From the NCBI GenBank assembly GCA_036872755.1, contig JAVHNS010000001.1, forward strand, positions 2,728,001 to 2,792,000: a DNA stretch of 64,000 bases, written 5' to 3'. Below the pieces are notes generated by a model, which ran no database searches, had not been told where the DNA came from, and was given only the letters and a program-made list of their open reading frames with translations. Made by a program: the position numbers and the translations under genes. This document shows positions 12,701 to 25,771 of this stretch, one piece after another. Source of the DNA: Orbilia blumenaviensis. Lineage: Eukaryota; Ascomycota; Orbiliomycetes; Orbiliales; Orbiliaceae. How positions within the stretch are numbered: the stretch's first letter is position 1; the number at the start of each line of letters is the position of its first letter.

Positions 12701-15700
12701 GCGCCAGCGCCTGCGGCAATTATACGGATATCCCTAACTTCTTTAGCACTCCTTGCCTCCTCGATTGCAGAAAGAGCCTGTGTCCTAGCATCTGCAAGAG
12801 CATCAGTGGCGAGTATGCGGTGCGCAGAGGGCATGGCCTTCTTTAAGCGGTTGTAGTCTTCCTCAACCACCCTTTCGGCATGGAGGAGACTAAATGATTC
12901 AGGTCCTGCGTCTGCCTCACCCTGGACAACAACCGCAAGTGTGGGGGTCTTGCTTGGGTTCATTTTGCCGACGTTGATAAAGGTATTCAGGAGGTTGTGA
13001 CATTGCGATCGTACTATCTTCATATATGGAACCAAGTCTCTGTACACCGGAGGTCGGTCTCCATTGAGAAGGTCTTCGACTTCATGCATGAACATCTCCT
13101 TGAGAGGATTATCAGACGTGGTGTGTTTGCAGTACTCCTCAACGATCATAGCGGCAACCAATTGAGTAGACGAAAACGGTGATCGAAGGTAGTTGATAAG
13201 CATAGTAGAGAACACTTCAACCATCGTCTCAGCCGGCCAAACACTCATAGCTTTGCCAAGGGCCTTTGCACCCGCTATCTTCGTCTTCATAATAATATCA
13301 TGACCAACCAGGTCAACATCTCCCTGCATGATATGGCCATCCAAGTTGTGTGAGGGAACTTGAGTCGGAGGCAGGTCTTCGAATTTTGTACTCTTCTTAC
13401 GGCCACGCCCTCTCCCGGGTCCTGATTTCTCTTCGACAATCGAGGGCTCCCGAACAGGGGGTCGTATTGTTTGAAGAAATGTTTGACCTGATGGTTTGAT
13501 GAAGAGAGACATATCCATGGCATATGGGTGTCGGGATATACCAATTGGAGTCATGAGGAGTGTGAGCAGCGGGTCAACATGGGGTCGGAATTGCGAGCTA
13601 AATGCGTATGCATCCTCCTTTGCATATTCTTGGACTACTGTCATCCACAGATTCAACGACAATTCGAGGACCGCGTCGTTTCGTTCAACCAGTAAGTTTT
13701 GGAAGACGAGTCTTAAAGCCCTCCCGTCGACCCATCCTCGACTTCCAGATCCTTGGATACCTAGGAAAGTAAGCAGGGCACGAAGGACAGCACTTCTGAC
13801 GCTTGTAATTGTATGGCGCAAGAAGGGAAAGAGTCGGGGAACGAGGAGAGAGAACGATTGTCTAGGTATTCTTTTGTCAGCAACACCGCCCGGTAGTCGT
13901 CTAGAGAGGAAAGCAACTACTTACGAAGGATCCGTTTCCGCTTTCACTCTCATTGTCTCGAGGACCTCTGGGAAAGAGCACAACTTGGCCAGCAGGTCCA
14001 TAACATGCCCAGTTGATGCTGTCAAATCATCTTTCAGGTGTGAGAGACATTCCCAAACGACACTTGTGAGATCGTCAACGGCATGAGGTCGCAACGATAC
14101 GAATTCTGCAGCAATAGGGAGCATTGTGGCTGCGCTCTCTGCCCTAACATCGTCATCATGGTCCCGGAGACCCTTCATAACGGCCGAAACGACACCGTCT
14201 AAAATATCTGGCTCCTCGACGAATAGATCGCTTCGGACGACAACGAGATACTTTAGACCCAACATCCCACCGTGGCAGATTTCCCATATTGTTTGGGACA
14301 TGTCGAGGTCATCTTGCATCACCATTCGTCGAAGTATTTTGTAAACTTCGTAGACAGAGTTTTGTGGGATGTGCTTCAAAAGAGCACCGAGGGCCTGAGA
14401 GGCAGCTTCTCGTACGGGAGCAACAACCTAAATCCAGGTAATTAGCATGACCAACGTGGAAGATCCAGGCTCCTATATGTGTGTGGTTTCATCACTTACA
14501 TTGTCGGCAGCGTAGTCACTAAATCGATCGAGGACAAATATGCAGCACATACGACAGGCAATATTATCAAGCCATCGTTTATTAGCATTATCATTAAACT
14601 TCTTGGATCTTCCCAGAATACGACCTGCGCCGTGGCCGTGGAATCGAATTAGATCACGTAGCGCCATAGCAGCACCATGTCGGACTATCCACGAAGGGTC
14701 GAATAAGTCGACGAGTAATATATCAGCGAGACGCTCAAACGGCCAGACGGTGTCATCTGCCTCGACCTGAACTGTCGATGAAGGGGGTAAGGCTGGGCCT
14801 TTGTGTTGAACAACAATTTTTCCATCATCTTGGGGGGTCTGTGTATCTAAACTGAAGTAATCCGGGGCTCCCGGGGCGCCTTCAGCACCCTGTTCTTGTT
14901 TGACCGGATGCGGTGTAGACGCAGGATCATCTAGCATTTGAGGATCAGAGCTGGGACGTCGATAGGCCGGCGTAGAGAGATCAACGACCCTGACCTTGTT
15001 CGCGTGACTCTTCGCGTTCTGCTTCGCTTTTCGCTTCATCATATTCTGCTGGCGCTTGCTTAACGCAGACTCTTCGCCATTGCCGTTATGAGGTCCAGCT
15101 GAAAGAGGAGGTTCACGAGGGGACATGGCAGAGTGAACCACGGGTGAGAACATGGCGTTAGATTTAGGAAAGTTGCTAACATTTGTGTCGATACGAGGTG
15201 CCTGCGGAGGACCGTGGGATTGGCCTCCAGTAGCTGCAAAGTCTTTCTCCTCCACAAGGTCATCATCGAGGTATTCACTGGCCATTCCTAGGGTATTCCG
15301 GACATTCTGTTTCTGGCGTTGTAGACGCTCTGCAGGGTCTAGATCGGCTAGGGAATAGTCGTACTCTTTCCCTAAGCTACCCAATAACTTGGTACCATTT
15401 TTGATGACGGATTTAATATCAAATGTCTCAAAATCTAGGTAGTCCTTATCGGCGAGAGAAGCAGAAGCGCCATTCTCAGATTTGATGTTAGAGATATGGT
15501 CGTCCTCCTCTTCTTTAATGTCATCATCAGCTGAAGCAGGAACAGGGTGTGTCTTGTCCGGATTCCACGGATCAGCATGTTCAAGGATACCACCAACGGC
15601 CTTAGAGGCCGCCATACGGGTGTCCCATTTCTTAGAGCGAAGGTATGGTAAGACCCGTCCCAGAAGGTTGAAGACCTCCTCGGGATGGGCTTTCTGTACA

Positions 15701-15906
15701 TCAGCAAGCTGGGAAGCAGCTGTATTCCTGACGAGGGGAGTAGACCCCGTCTCAAGCAAGCTATAAAGCACAAATTGTTATCAGTATTTAAAAATCCCTT
15801 TTCTTTCACTCACTCTCTCTTGAGTCATATCGTCCTTATGCTTATTTTTATTATCGTTAAACGAAAAAGAAGAAACTTACGTGACAAGCCTGTCTAATCT
15901 AGACAT
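9736..15906 (-). CDS. mot1: MOT1/BTAF1 TATA-binding-protein-associated Snf2 ATPase
   Basis: Exons 15906-15881, 15760-14500, 14427-13925, 13861-11559, 11490-10095 and 10018-9736 give 1923 residues, the usual Mot1 size. Mot1 uses ATP to remove TBP from DNA and redistributes it in the nucleus. The N-terminal two thirds are helical HEAT-type repeats, starting MSRLDRLVTLLETGST. The C-terminal Snf2 motor shows GLGKT (near residues 1367-1371), the DEGH box (near 1475) typical of this subfamily, SGTPIQN and AHRIGQ. Every junction keeps phase; the DMGLGKT motif itself is restored by splicing. The first exon is only 26 nt. The C-terminus is acidic. Open frames on the opposite strand are shadows. Confidence 0.97.
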
Positions 15907-17674
15907 GACGAAGCTACAAAGCCATTAACAGGGAGTAGCGCGAATATGATGATGAAGCTTTAACTTCGATTGTGTTTATGGCGACGAAGCGCAGCTGGTA
16001 AGGGCGCGGTGGGCACCTTATATACCCTTCGTATGTACAGCAGGCCCTCAGCTGGCAGCGAGAAGAATTTGGAGATTTATATGTGTTGATGTGTTGTTGC
16101 GCGTGTCATTGGTGGTTTTGGCAGTGGCGAGAGGAACGTCGTTAGCAAATTGCTCGGGGGGAAGGCCGGGCTTTAACTATCAAACATGCTTTTATACGCT
16201 CTGTCCAGGGGAGGCTCCCATCACCCCACCCTGGCCATTATGGCCCAATCACCCGCCTCTGCCACCCAATTTATAGATCCTGCGACGAAACGCCGTGTCT
16301 ACGCCACTGCGCCCGCCTGCATCTCTGATAGCTGATATTCTATCGATACCGCTTCTGAGCTGTACTGTGCATGTATCCGTGTTCGTATATTCTCTGCCTG
16401 TCGCTAACTATCTCCCGGCGGGCATAAACATCATCTATTAAGCTTAACGGACGTAATGAGGCATGATCAAGCGCGCCTAATTGGTGAGTACTTAGGTACA
16501 TGCGCATATCGGACGTGCACGAGGCTTCCTGGTTACCTGCATTAATGTTTTTTTTCGAATTGCTCATGTGTTCTAAACGACCGCGACCGATTACCAAGAG
16601 GCAGTTTACTCCAGCTCGCAGTTTAAAGTTCGTAAGGAACAATCATTGCTCAATAATAGTGCTGTCGTTGTTACTAATTACGACTTAAACCTGCTGGGGA
16701 CAGCGGACAAACCGCTCAAAACGGGGTATCTATATTCTAATACATACGTATACAACTAAAGCCAAGCTGATGATTACCATCATCAGCACCTAATACATCC
16801 TACAGTAGCCTATGATTAGATGGGAAATGGACGCGTTCTTTATCAGATCATCTTATCAGATTCACCGATTGTGTTGTCGCGTAATTGTAGATCCCAACAA
16901 CACATGTCCATGTGCACACTGCAGACAACGTCAGCTCAGCTACCTACCTAGGTAACGTACCTGGTACTTTAGCACGGTGCTACTCCGTACTAGCAATTAG
17001 GTAGTCCTGTCAGTTACCAACGCCCAACCTTCCACAAGGGAAACCCTGACACGCTCCCGTATTAGTTTATATCCTGAGGCCTTCACACGGCTGCACAGCC
17101 AAGAAATAAAAAGGGAAAAGGGAAGAAGAAGACGAAGAGGAACTGGCCATGATCATGCCGGATAAACTATCTCCATCTTCATTGTAATACCCTTCCATCA
17201 AACCAAATCACGGCTTCTTCAGATTTCACACATCGTTACTCTGCCTACAAGGTACCTCGTTATTGTACCGCCAGCGTGTACTTACTCAACTCGGGCGGTC
17301 TACCACGGACAGCCACCTACCTCAGCTCTCGTATAACCCCCCAAAACCTGCCCCGAACCCGCCCAGAAAACTAAATAGTCATCTCCTTCCAACCGAGTTC
17401 CGTGCCTGCCGCTTCACAATTCCCATCCATCGACATACCATATACTACTACCGGCACCAGTACCGGTGGCATCTTTATAACCTCCCAACGACTTCGTTGC
17501 CGTTGGACGCTGCAGCTGCACTTAGCTCTCTCTAGCCTCGCATCACATGATTGGTCCTCGTCCGTAGCTTAGGGAGCTAGACTCGAGTCTCGATCTTCGA
17601 GAATCCACACCGCCCGATTTAGTCTACTCACCTCCTGTCGACAAACGGCTCATCCTGCCTTCCAACCGCATACA
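15907..17674. other. Divergent promoter region between mot1 and the Ark/Prk-type kinase
   Basis: A 1.77-kb space between two genes read away from each other. I see no gene in it. It includes TACCTAGGTA at 16945-16954, GTACTTAGGTAC at 16488-16499, and a C/T-rich leader before the kinase start (17320-17640) that looks like a 5' untranslated region. Confidence 0.55.
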
Positions 17675-20600
17675 ATGGCTTCCAGCTACAACCACATCTC
17701 CCAGCCGCAATCTGCCCAGTATGATCCTGCCTATCACCAACGACAGCATCAGCACCAACATCAGCAGTACGCTCCACCTCCGGCTCAACAGGTAGCTCCA
17801 CCGCCATCGCAGCAGCAGCCTCGTCATTATCAACCTCATCCCTACCCTCCGAAACAGAATAATGCTCCTCCCGGTACCTTTCAGCCAGGGACAAAGATTA
17901 GGGTCGGTTCCCACAACTGTGTAGTTGAAAGATACCTTTCCGAAGGTTAGATTCCATCGACCCGGTGAACCTATCCGGACCTGCTAAATAACGGATGAAT
18001 AGGTGGATTCGCCCATGTGTACGTTGTTAGGATCGATCAAATCGTCGAAGGCACGGATATTGCCGTTTTGAAGCGTGTAGCCGTTCCCGACAAGGAGGCA
18101 TTGGCGAACATGCGCACGGAAGTAGACACCATGGTAGATACAATGCTCACGCTCTTGGATTATTCGGGTTCTTTCCGATTGGAACTTTCGGCCTTGGTCG
18201 CTAATAATGGATGTGTCTATTGATGGACTAGAAAAGGCTTAAAGGGCATAGGCATATCGTAAAGTATATCGACTCTCACGCGTCACATCTAAAAACAGGC
18301 GGCTATGAGGTCTTCCTTCTGATGGAATATTGCGCAGGTCTGTACTGCCGTCGCAAGCATATCATTTGGGTGTCACAAGCTGACATATTCATTTACTTTA
18401 AGGGGGCGGTTTGATCGACTTTATGAACACACGCCTGCAGCATCGGTTGACGGAGCCAGAGATCTTGAAAATATTCAACGATGCCGCCGAAGGTGTCGCT
18501 ACCATGCATTACCTTCAACCTCCTCTGCTCCATCGGGACTTGAAGATTGAAAATATCTTGATCACACCAGAACCACGGACATATAAGCTCTGCGACTTTG
18601 GTTCTTCCGCAGAGCCACGCCCAGCAGGCACATCTGTCCAAGAATGTCGACTCATCGAAGAAGATATCCACAAGCATACTACGCTTCAATATCGTTCTCC
18701 AGAAATGATCGACGTATTTCGCGGTCAGCCGATAGATGAGAAATCGGACATATGGGCCTTAGGCGTCTTGTTATACAAGCTATGCTACTATACGACACCG
18801 TTCGAGGACCAGGGCCAACTAGCGATCCTCAACGCTTCGTTCAAATATCCCCCATATCCACAGTTCTCGCCGCAAGTCAAAGGCCTAATTGGTGAGTATC
18901 CCGCCTTCAAATTTGTGCAGACTCAATTCAGACATACTAAAAACGAAAAAAAGGCTCTATGCTCCAAGAGGATCCTCAAAAGCGACCCAATATCTACGAA
19001 ATCGTTTGCACTGTCTGCAGATTACGTGGCAAGACCGTACCGATCACCAATGTAACAAAATATCAAGTCTCAGATACAAACCGTAGGACACGCACTGATA
19101 CCAAGAATAGATATACGACAAGCCTGTGAACCGCAGCAACCCTTCGCTCCCAACAGCCGCGCCGGTTCCGACAACCTATCAACCAGCTTTGGTCAAAGAG
19201 GCGCCCAGACCACCACCGAAAGACGAACTCCCTCAGATTCAGCAGATGAGACGAGGCCGGCCACCTAGGCCCAACCCAGAACCGAATCAGCGTCCCGCTG
19301 CCTCAACGTCTCGTGAGCCTGGCCCTAAGATTACCAAGGACCCATTCGCAGCTCTCGATCACCGTACCAACCCTGAAGACGAACTTTCAGCGAGATTTCC
19401 TAGCGTGGAAAGCTTCTCAATACTTCACGACCAAGGTGCAAGATTCGACTTTGGTGGATCGCCGCCCGAAAGCCCTTCAGTCAACAATGACGGGTCCGGT
19501 ACTTTGAGCGAAAGGGTAATGAAAAAGTTGGCGGACCAAGCATTCGACGAGATGCCCCCGATTGCTGCGACAAAATCGCAGCCGGTATTGACGGGTTCGA
19601 ACGACATGGCATCGAGTTTCGCGCCCCAGGAGTCCAGGATGATAAGAACAGGCATGGCAGAATCATCCTCGAGCAAGCCTGTCATGGTCTCTCAGGGAAC
19701 TATGACAAGCCCGGCTTCAACTCCCTCGCCCCATCCTATCAGGAATAGCGAACGGTTCCAATCAAGGCGTAGCGAGCAACAAAGCGGCAGTATCTCCGCT
19801 ACACCGACGTCAAATAGTGGATATATGAGGCCTCCTCTAGGGGAGCCCAGCAGATCTGCGTCGACATCTCCATATAGCCCGGCCAACCTCGCTAGGAGAT
19901 CGTTCGAACCTCCTCGACCAGTGTCTACAATTGGCTCGCGGCCGACACCAGCTGGGAAAGCGAGACCGAAGAGCACACACATCGAGTCTAATCTTGACTT
20001 CCTTCGTGATTTGGGCTCCTCCTCTCGATCCAAGCATGTCAGCCCTTCCCAACCTCCAAAGGTGGAAACCAATACGACGGGTCGGTCCACTTCATCCGCC
20101 GTGTCAGAGCACATCGAATCCAGCGTAGACTTTTTGAGGATGCTTCAGCAAGAATCCGATGCCTCTAAAGGCGGCAAGCCCGATAAGCGTCTCCCGACAT
20201 CCACGCCGTCATCTGGCAAACACAAGAAGACGCCATCCATCACACTTGTCGGAACGAAAAATATGTTGGCAGGGCGGTTCGGCGAGGCATTTAGGAGGTT
20301 CGAAGCCGGTCCGGATTCCAAGAAGAGTGGGAAGACAAGCCCACATACGAGTGAATTTCCTTCGGATGACTACGTCGGGCAGCAGTCTTCGGATTTGCAA
20401 GTGAGCAGTTCTGAAATCCCGGCGGAGATCAGAAGGGAAATGGAGAAGCGACAGCTCCAAGAAGAAGAACGTAGAGTGGAGGCGGCGGCGGCTGCTTATA
20501 AACAATCTGTGGCAGAAAAAGGTGCGGGAGGAAGACCTTCGCGGCCGAGAGCCGGATCCATCCAGCGCAAGGTGCACGCTCTACTCAATGAGGAAGAGAA

Positions 20601-21111
20601 GGTGCCTGCTCCCCGCACCGCGGAAGGGTATGGTCGTTACACTAACGCCACAACTTCAAAGCCACACGAAGCTCTGGAAAAGGAGCTGCAAGGCCTCTCA
20701 ATGGCCGAACCAATGCAACCTAGCACGGAATCCGAACCGCCCTCTGTGAAATCCCTTGTTAATCGGTACGCTCGACCCGGAACAGACTCGCAGTCAGGCC
20801 CGAACACGGCGTCCCCGACAACTCAGGGGAACTCGGGAACGCGACCAGGCGGGCCCCGACAAATTCCACCTCGCCCGGGCCCCAAGCCTGATAAACTTAG
20901 GAGACCTCCACCTTCTGAGCTACGATCACCGGTAGGAGACTATGGATATGGGCTTGGTCTTACAAGAGCTGAAGTTAGCGACTCGCCAATACAAGATGTT
21001 CCTTCCTCTAACCCTAGCGGACGAGACGATGAGCTCCTTGAGTTTAGAAAACGGTATCCAAGTCTCTCTGGGATGGAGTTCGAAGCTGCAAATTCTTATT
21101 CTAGAAGGTGA
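17675..21111 (+). CDS. ark1: Ark/Prk-family (NAK) serine/threonine kinase, actin cytoskeleton regulator
   Basis: Exons 17675-17945, 18003-18133, 18232-18337, 18403-18891, 18954-19051 and 19111-21111 give 1031 residues. Yeast relatives (Ark1, Prk1, Akl1; animal AAK1/GAK) phosphorylate endocytic coat proteins and shut off actin assembly at cortical patches. A Gln/Pro-rich head of about 70 residues precedes the kinase domain: glycine-loop region ending [17 protein letters not shown] with catalytic Asp near 214, DFG near 233-235, and YRSPEM in the activation segment. The motif [17 protein letters not shown] is characteristic of this family. The long disordered tail is rich in Ser/Pro with a Pro-rich segment ([13 protein letters not shown]) like the SH3-binding tails of Ark1/Prk1. 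Five introns, all in phase. The symbol names the family, not a proven orthologue. Confidence 0.93.
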
Positions 21112-23187
21112 TTAAGGCGCAATGATACCAGGGTATGCCCTCGGAACGCCTTATCATATTACCCTCATGGCTCTTCTCTAGTTTTCGTTTTGTTTTCTTG
21201 ATACTTTTGTCCTCCTTCCTATTTCTTCCCCATGTGTTTCCCACAGCCGATATCCATGAGTTTAGCCTTGAAGCCTGCCAGCTACATGTAAAGATAGAGC
21301 CTCCATATTGCGATTTGGATCTAGCCACGGAAAAAAAATAGCGATTGAATTTTTGGAATCTGATGTTCTTTCCTGCTTTCTTCAAGGTTCCTGAGTTCCG
21401 TATTTTTTTCCCTTATGTTTTTGTGGGAAAGCGCAAGCTTTGAAATCAGCGTCGAATAGAATCTCATCGAGTTTTTTTTTCTACTTTTCTCTTCAAATCC
21501 CGATTTTGTAAGACCATGTAATTAATCTTAGGGTCCCCGTCTTCCGTCGGCTTCTTTCTCACTCCTGGGTGAAGATCCTCGTAAATCTTCGCCTGCGACA
21601 TCGTATTCAATGATATGACCCCGACCTGCCATGCATAAGCTAGACGTTCAGATAAAACGACGAAGTCCAAAATACCACACAAACAACACTAGTTCTACCA
21701 ACCAAAACCGCAACAAAGGTTCTAACCCAACGAGACCAGTTCTAACCACCTTTCGCAAAGGGTCAAGAAGGCCTCACCTGCACAAATAAGATGCAACGCT
21801 AATGGAAGGGTCACCCGTTAAGAATGTTTCATACCCCAGATTTTCGCCCCTCCCTTCGCCGCAGAACCCCTCTACCCCAGATTTTCCTTTCCCATCTATA
21901 GCAGGTGAGTGTTGTAGTGTAAAAATAAAATAACTTTTCGGGGGTTATCGGGATGGCTACTGCGATCCCATGGCGTACAATCTCGGATACAGACCCCGTT
22001 TTGAATGCAAAAATCTGGGGTAGGCAGGAACATGACCTGCTTTTTGGCCCTCTCTATTTCGTTTTCGGGGCGACACGAGACCTGCATCATAGATAGGTCA
22101 TCTTTGGTGGGCATCTACATCGTGGGGAAGTATTGACCAGGTACCCACTGTTTTTTTTTTTTTTTCCTTTTCCAACAGAAGCTTTGAAAGAGCTATCCAC
22201 CCCTTGATCTGAGCTTTCCTAGTGCTAGTTGATGCTGTTGTGCTCGTCGAAGCTTCGCTTTACTTTGCTTGTTGCTGCTTTTTAGGTAATTTAGTCTCCT
22301 TTGAGCCTCACGAGCTCTCGGAACTTCGCCTCTCCTCGTGGTCAGCTGGCTTTTACCCCGGATTCTGTCCGTTCGCGAATGGGAAACTTCGTTCCTTTCT
22401 TTTTTTTTTTTCTTTACAATTTTGGTTACAGCCTTTTTTCCACTCGTGCCGAGACTCGTGGTCTTCTTCTTTCTTCAACATTTTAGACTGATCCATAGAG
22501 ACCCATGGAGATTAACTATATGGTCCCAGCTTGAGCTCTGTGCACCGTTGTCCCCTTTCCTTTCCTTTCCTTTTTTTTTCCTGCTCGCGTGACACTTTTC
22601 CATTTTGTAGAATTTTTTTTAACTTATAGACCTGCCAAGGCCGGGATAGATAGTACATAGAATTTTAACTCCTTGTTAATACTACTAGTATTATTATAAT
22701 TTTATGATTTTGTTTTATTATATGGGTATGTATCATATAGCGGCTTTGCAGATTTTTTGATCTTGAGAGCCAGAGCCGGCCCCGCTGTACTGGGGTTTTA
22801 ACATGTTAACAGGCTGTATATATGCATTATATATGCATATTGATCCGGATCTGGTAGTGTCAATGCAGGCGGTCTTGGGGAAACCCGTTTGGATTGTCTT
22901 TTCAGTTCAATTCACCTGATTCTCCTGTTTCTTCTTCTTCGCTTCGTCTGCTTCTTCATAGTCGGCGTTCTGGGCGTTTTGCTGCAGGCGGAGAGCAGGA
23001 GGAGGGAGGAATACTACCCCATTCAATTTTCATTTCGCCTTTCTGGAGCTTACGAGCTCGCCTGGCGACTGCCGGTGTTCTTCCTTATACGGAGTACCGA
23101 CTGGCCTTGGGAGCCCTGTAATGTTGGCTGGTTCTCTTTCTCTCTCTCTTGTTTGGGCCAATAAGAGGTCAAGGAAAGAGAATGATC

Positions 23188-23215
23188 TTTTTTTTTTTTT
23201 TTTTTTTTTTTTTTT
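23188..23215. repeat. Poly-T tract, 28 nt
   Basis: Uninterrupted T run in the gene-free stretch after the kinase gene. Confidence 0.9.
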
Positions 23216-23736
23216 CAGCCAGCAAAGCTAAAACATTTTTCTTCCACGTTGTAAAACCCTTTCCCCGTGCACCGTGAAGTTGCAGATACTCACATACATG
23301 GCTGCGTACGTGCTTCTCACACCATATTGACACAAAGCTTAAGCCCGAAACAACAAAAGAAAAAAGAAAAGAGGTGAGAAGGGAAAGAGGTAAAAGGGGA
23401 GTATGTATGTATGTACGATCAGCGAGCAAATGCTGTGCGAAGAAGTAGAGAAAAAAAAAAGTTAGCTATTGCATCTCCAAATTCCATCCACCACATAACC
23501 CCCCCCCTTCACCCTTCCCGTTATGCACCCCAGATTTTTCATTTCTTTTTCTACCCCAAAGAGTCGGGTTCAACGGTTTTTAGTGGGAAAACCCAAAAAA
23601 AAAAAAAAAAAACCACACACAAAAAAGAAAATCCACTTGCTACTATAGATGCAAGGTATGTGTGTTTCTAAAAAATGAACAGCTGAGATCTAATTTGTAG
23701 AGTAAGAGGAGGAGGCTTAGTATGGATCGTGTATGT

Positions 23737-23780
23737 TAGCTAGTTACGTTAGTTAGTTAGCTAGTTAGCTAGTTAGTTAC
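23737..23780. repeat. TTAG/CTAG-type degenerate tandem repeat
   Basis: Alternating GTTAG and CTAG words repeated about ten times. It resembles no telomere repeat of filamentous ascomycetes (TTAGGG), so it is best read as a microsatellite. Confidence 0.7.
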
Positions 23781-25771
23781 AAGTCGGGCTGGGGTTCTGT
23801 TTTCTTTGAAAGATATTGGTATTTGTGAGTGCACCGTGCAGGTCCTGCATGAGGGATATATTTCTCCACACCCGGATTTGCATGCTTTTCGCCCTGGGAT
23901 GCTCCACACCTTTTTTTTTTTTTTTTTCTTTCTTCCTTGTAGAGGAAGAGTCTGATCGATCACAGACGGACGGACAAGTTTTTCTCGATGCAAATGCAAC
24001 ATGTATGCTGAAGGGAACAAAAAAAAAAACATGGGGACCGACTCCTGCAAAAGAATTGTGATTGTGATACTACTAGGTTCGGAAAGGAAAAAAGGGCTAA
24101 GCCATCCAATTCCATCTGCATTCCCCAAACAGTTGGCCACGTATCAACACATTGCGGGGAAGACGGTCCAAAAAAAAAAAAAAAAAAAGAGTTCTTCCTA
24201 GGGGGGGTGTGGTGCCAGCCGGCCAACATGTTTGAGGTAGTCACGGGGTGATGGTGGGTGCTTTCCGACTGCATTTCTTTTTTTTTGTTTTCCCCTACTT
24301 GCAAGTAGGTAGTAGTGGTAATGTAGGTTCTACATCCGTACATATGTCCGTCCCTGTGGGTATCCATGTTACTTCACTTTCACACCGTCGTCCTTTTGTC
24401 GTCTAAAAGTGACATGTCTGGAACGTGGCGAAGGAAAAAAAAAAAAAGAAAAAGAAAAAGAAAAAGGCTGCATGTACATCATGTACGGTTTATGCTTCTA
24501 TGCATGTAGTTCCCAAAAGGATGGGAAACAAGATCAAGAATATAAGAATAAGAAAATGAAAAAAAATAAAAAATTTTTATCATTTGCAGACGAGCTCCTG
24601 TGACTTTTCTCCTCAGCCAGGAGAGTCGGGTATCTTAACGATCTTGAATTTTTAGTCCCCGTTTACCGAACTCCTTTTTATATTCATGAACGTGGTCTGT
24701 GGGTTTTGGAAAAAAAATAAAAATTGAGTGAGTGAGGGGGGTCCGGGACTGTGTATTTCAGATTCAATCTTAGATGAAATAGCTACTAGCGGGGATTAGT
24801 GTCGATTTTTTTTATGCACAATAGTTAAAAAGTGTTCTTGGGAAACGGCACGCGGAACTGCACAGCTTGCAGCCGAGGGAAGAAAGATGGCCGGCTATGG
24901 GCCTACTACGGATTCATGGAGATGGGATTTTTGATGTGATGGCCGGGTGAAGAGCTCGGGAATCAAGAATGGTTATAGTAAGTGAAGTAGTCAGAACTAG
25001 CTATGGGACACGAAGAACAAACGCCTCAATGGTGGTAGTAATAGTAGATCCAAAAAAACCTATCGCTTCTTATGGGGAGAAAAATGTGGTTTTTGTTTTT
25101 TATGCTAGGAAAGGACAAAAAGAGTTCTGATGAGGAAAAAGGAAAGATTCCAGAACAAAAACCAGACCGGTGTAGTTGGTGATCCATAACGTCAATGGGT
25201 TTCAAGTTCAGCGTTGTGATTTAGTAACATATATTAGGAAATGAAGGGAATTGGATATCCATAGGAAATTCGATAGAGAGAAGAAAAAAAAGGAGAGAAT
25301 GGTTGAAGGAAAGTAAAGAAAGCTCCCAAGTTCGCCTGAAATGTGGGTTTGATGCAAATGCTATACTAAAGAGCATACTCCTCGGAGCTCTGGAAGAGAA
25401 AAATAGAAGAAAAGACAAGAGGCATCTACCAATCCGGGCTCCTGCAAAATATGAAAATAGAAAAAAAGAAACCATGATTCCCCGCCGTAACTATGCATTG
25501 GTCGTTAAAATAGTAGTAATAATATACACCAAACAAATATAATCAAATCGCATCATAACGTGTTCCGGGAATAAATGAGAAAGCCGAATAACTTTTTGGT
25601 ATTGTGATTTTGGTAAATAGAATAATGTGCTCCGGGTAGCCGTAGCTAAATATGTATGCTGAATAGGTGCTGATGATCTGTACAAGGACGACATTAAGAT
25701 GTTGGAAGTGATGAGGATGTCGATGTCGCGGTTCCAGTCGGAGCCCCTTCGTTGTATCATAAGGTAGTCGT

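Larger units (their letters stand above)
21112..25771. other. 4.7-kb gene-free stretch between convergent genes
   Basis: The kinase gene reads into it from the left and the bZIP gene from the right, so only two 3' ends are expected. I find no coding chain; open frames are short, Phe/Ser-rich or Lys-rich. Contents: T or A tracts (23188-23215, 23595-23612, 24171-24188), three TACCCCAGATTTT-type words and one inverted copy (21832-22022, 23526-23540), and a TTAG/CTAG-type repeat (23737-23780). It may hold long 3' untranslated regions or non-coding transcripts. Confidence 0.5.

Noticed and set aside
23737..23780. TTAG-rich repeat as interstitial telomere sequence
   Set aside because: Lacks TTAGGG units; the pattern is GTTAG/CTAG and fits a microsatellite.
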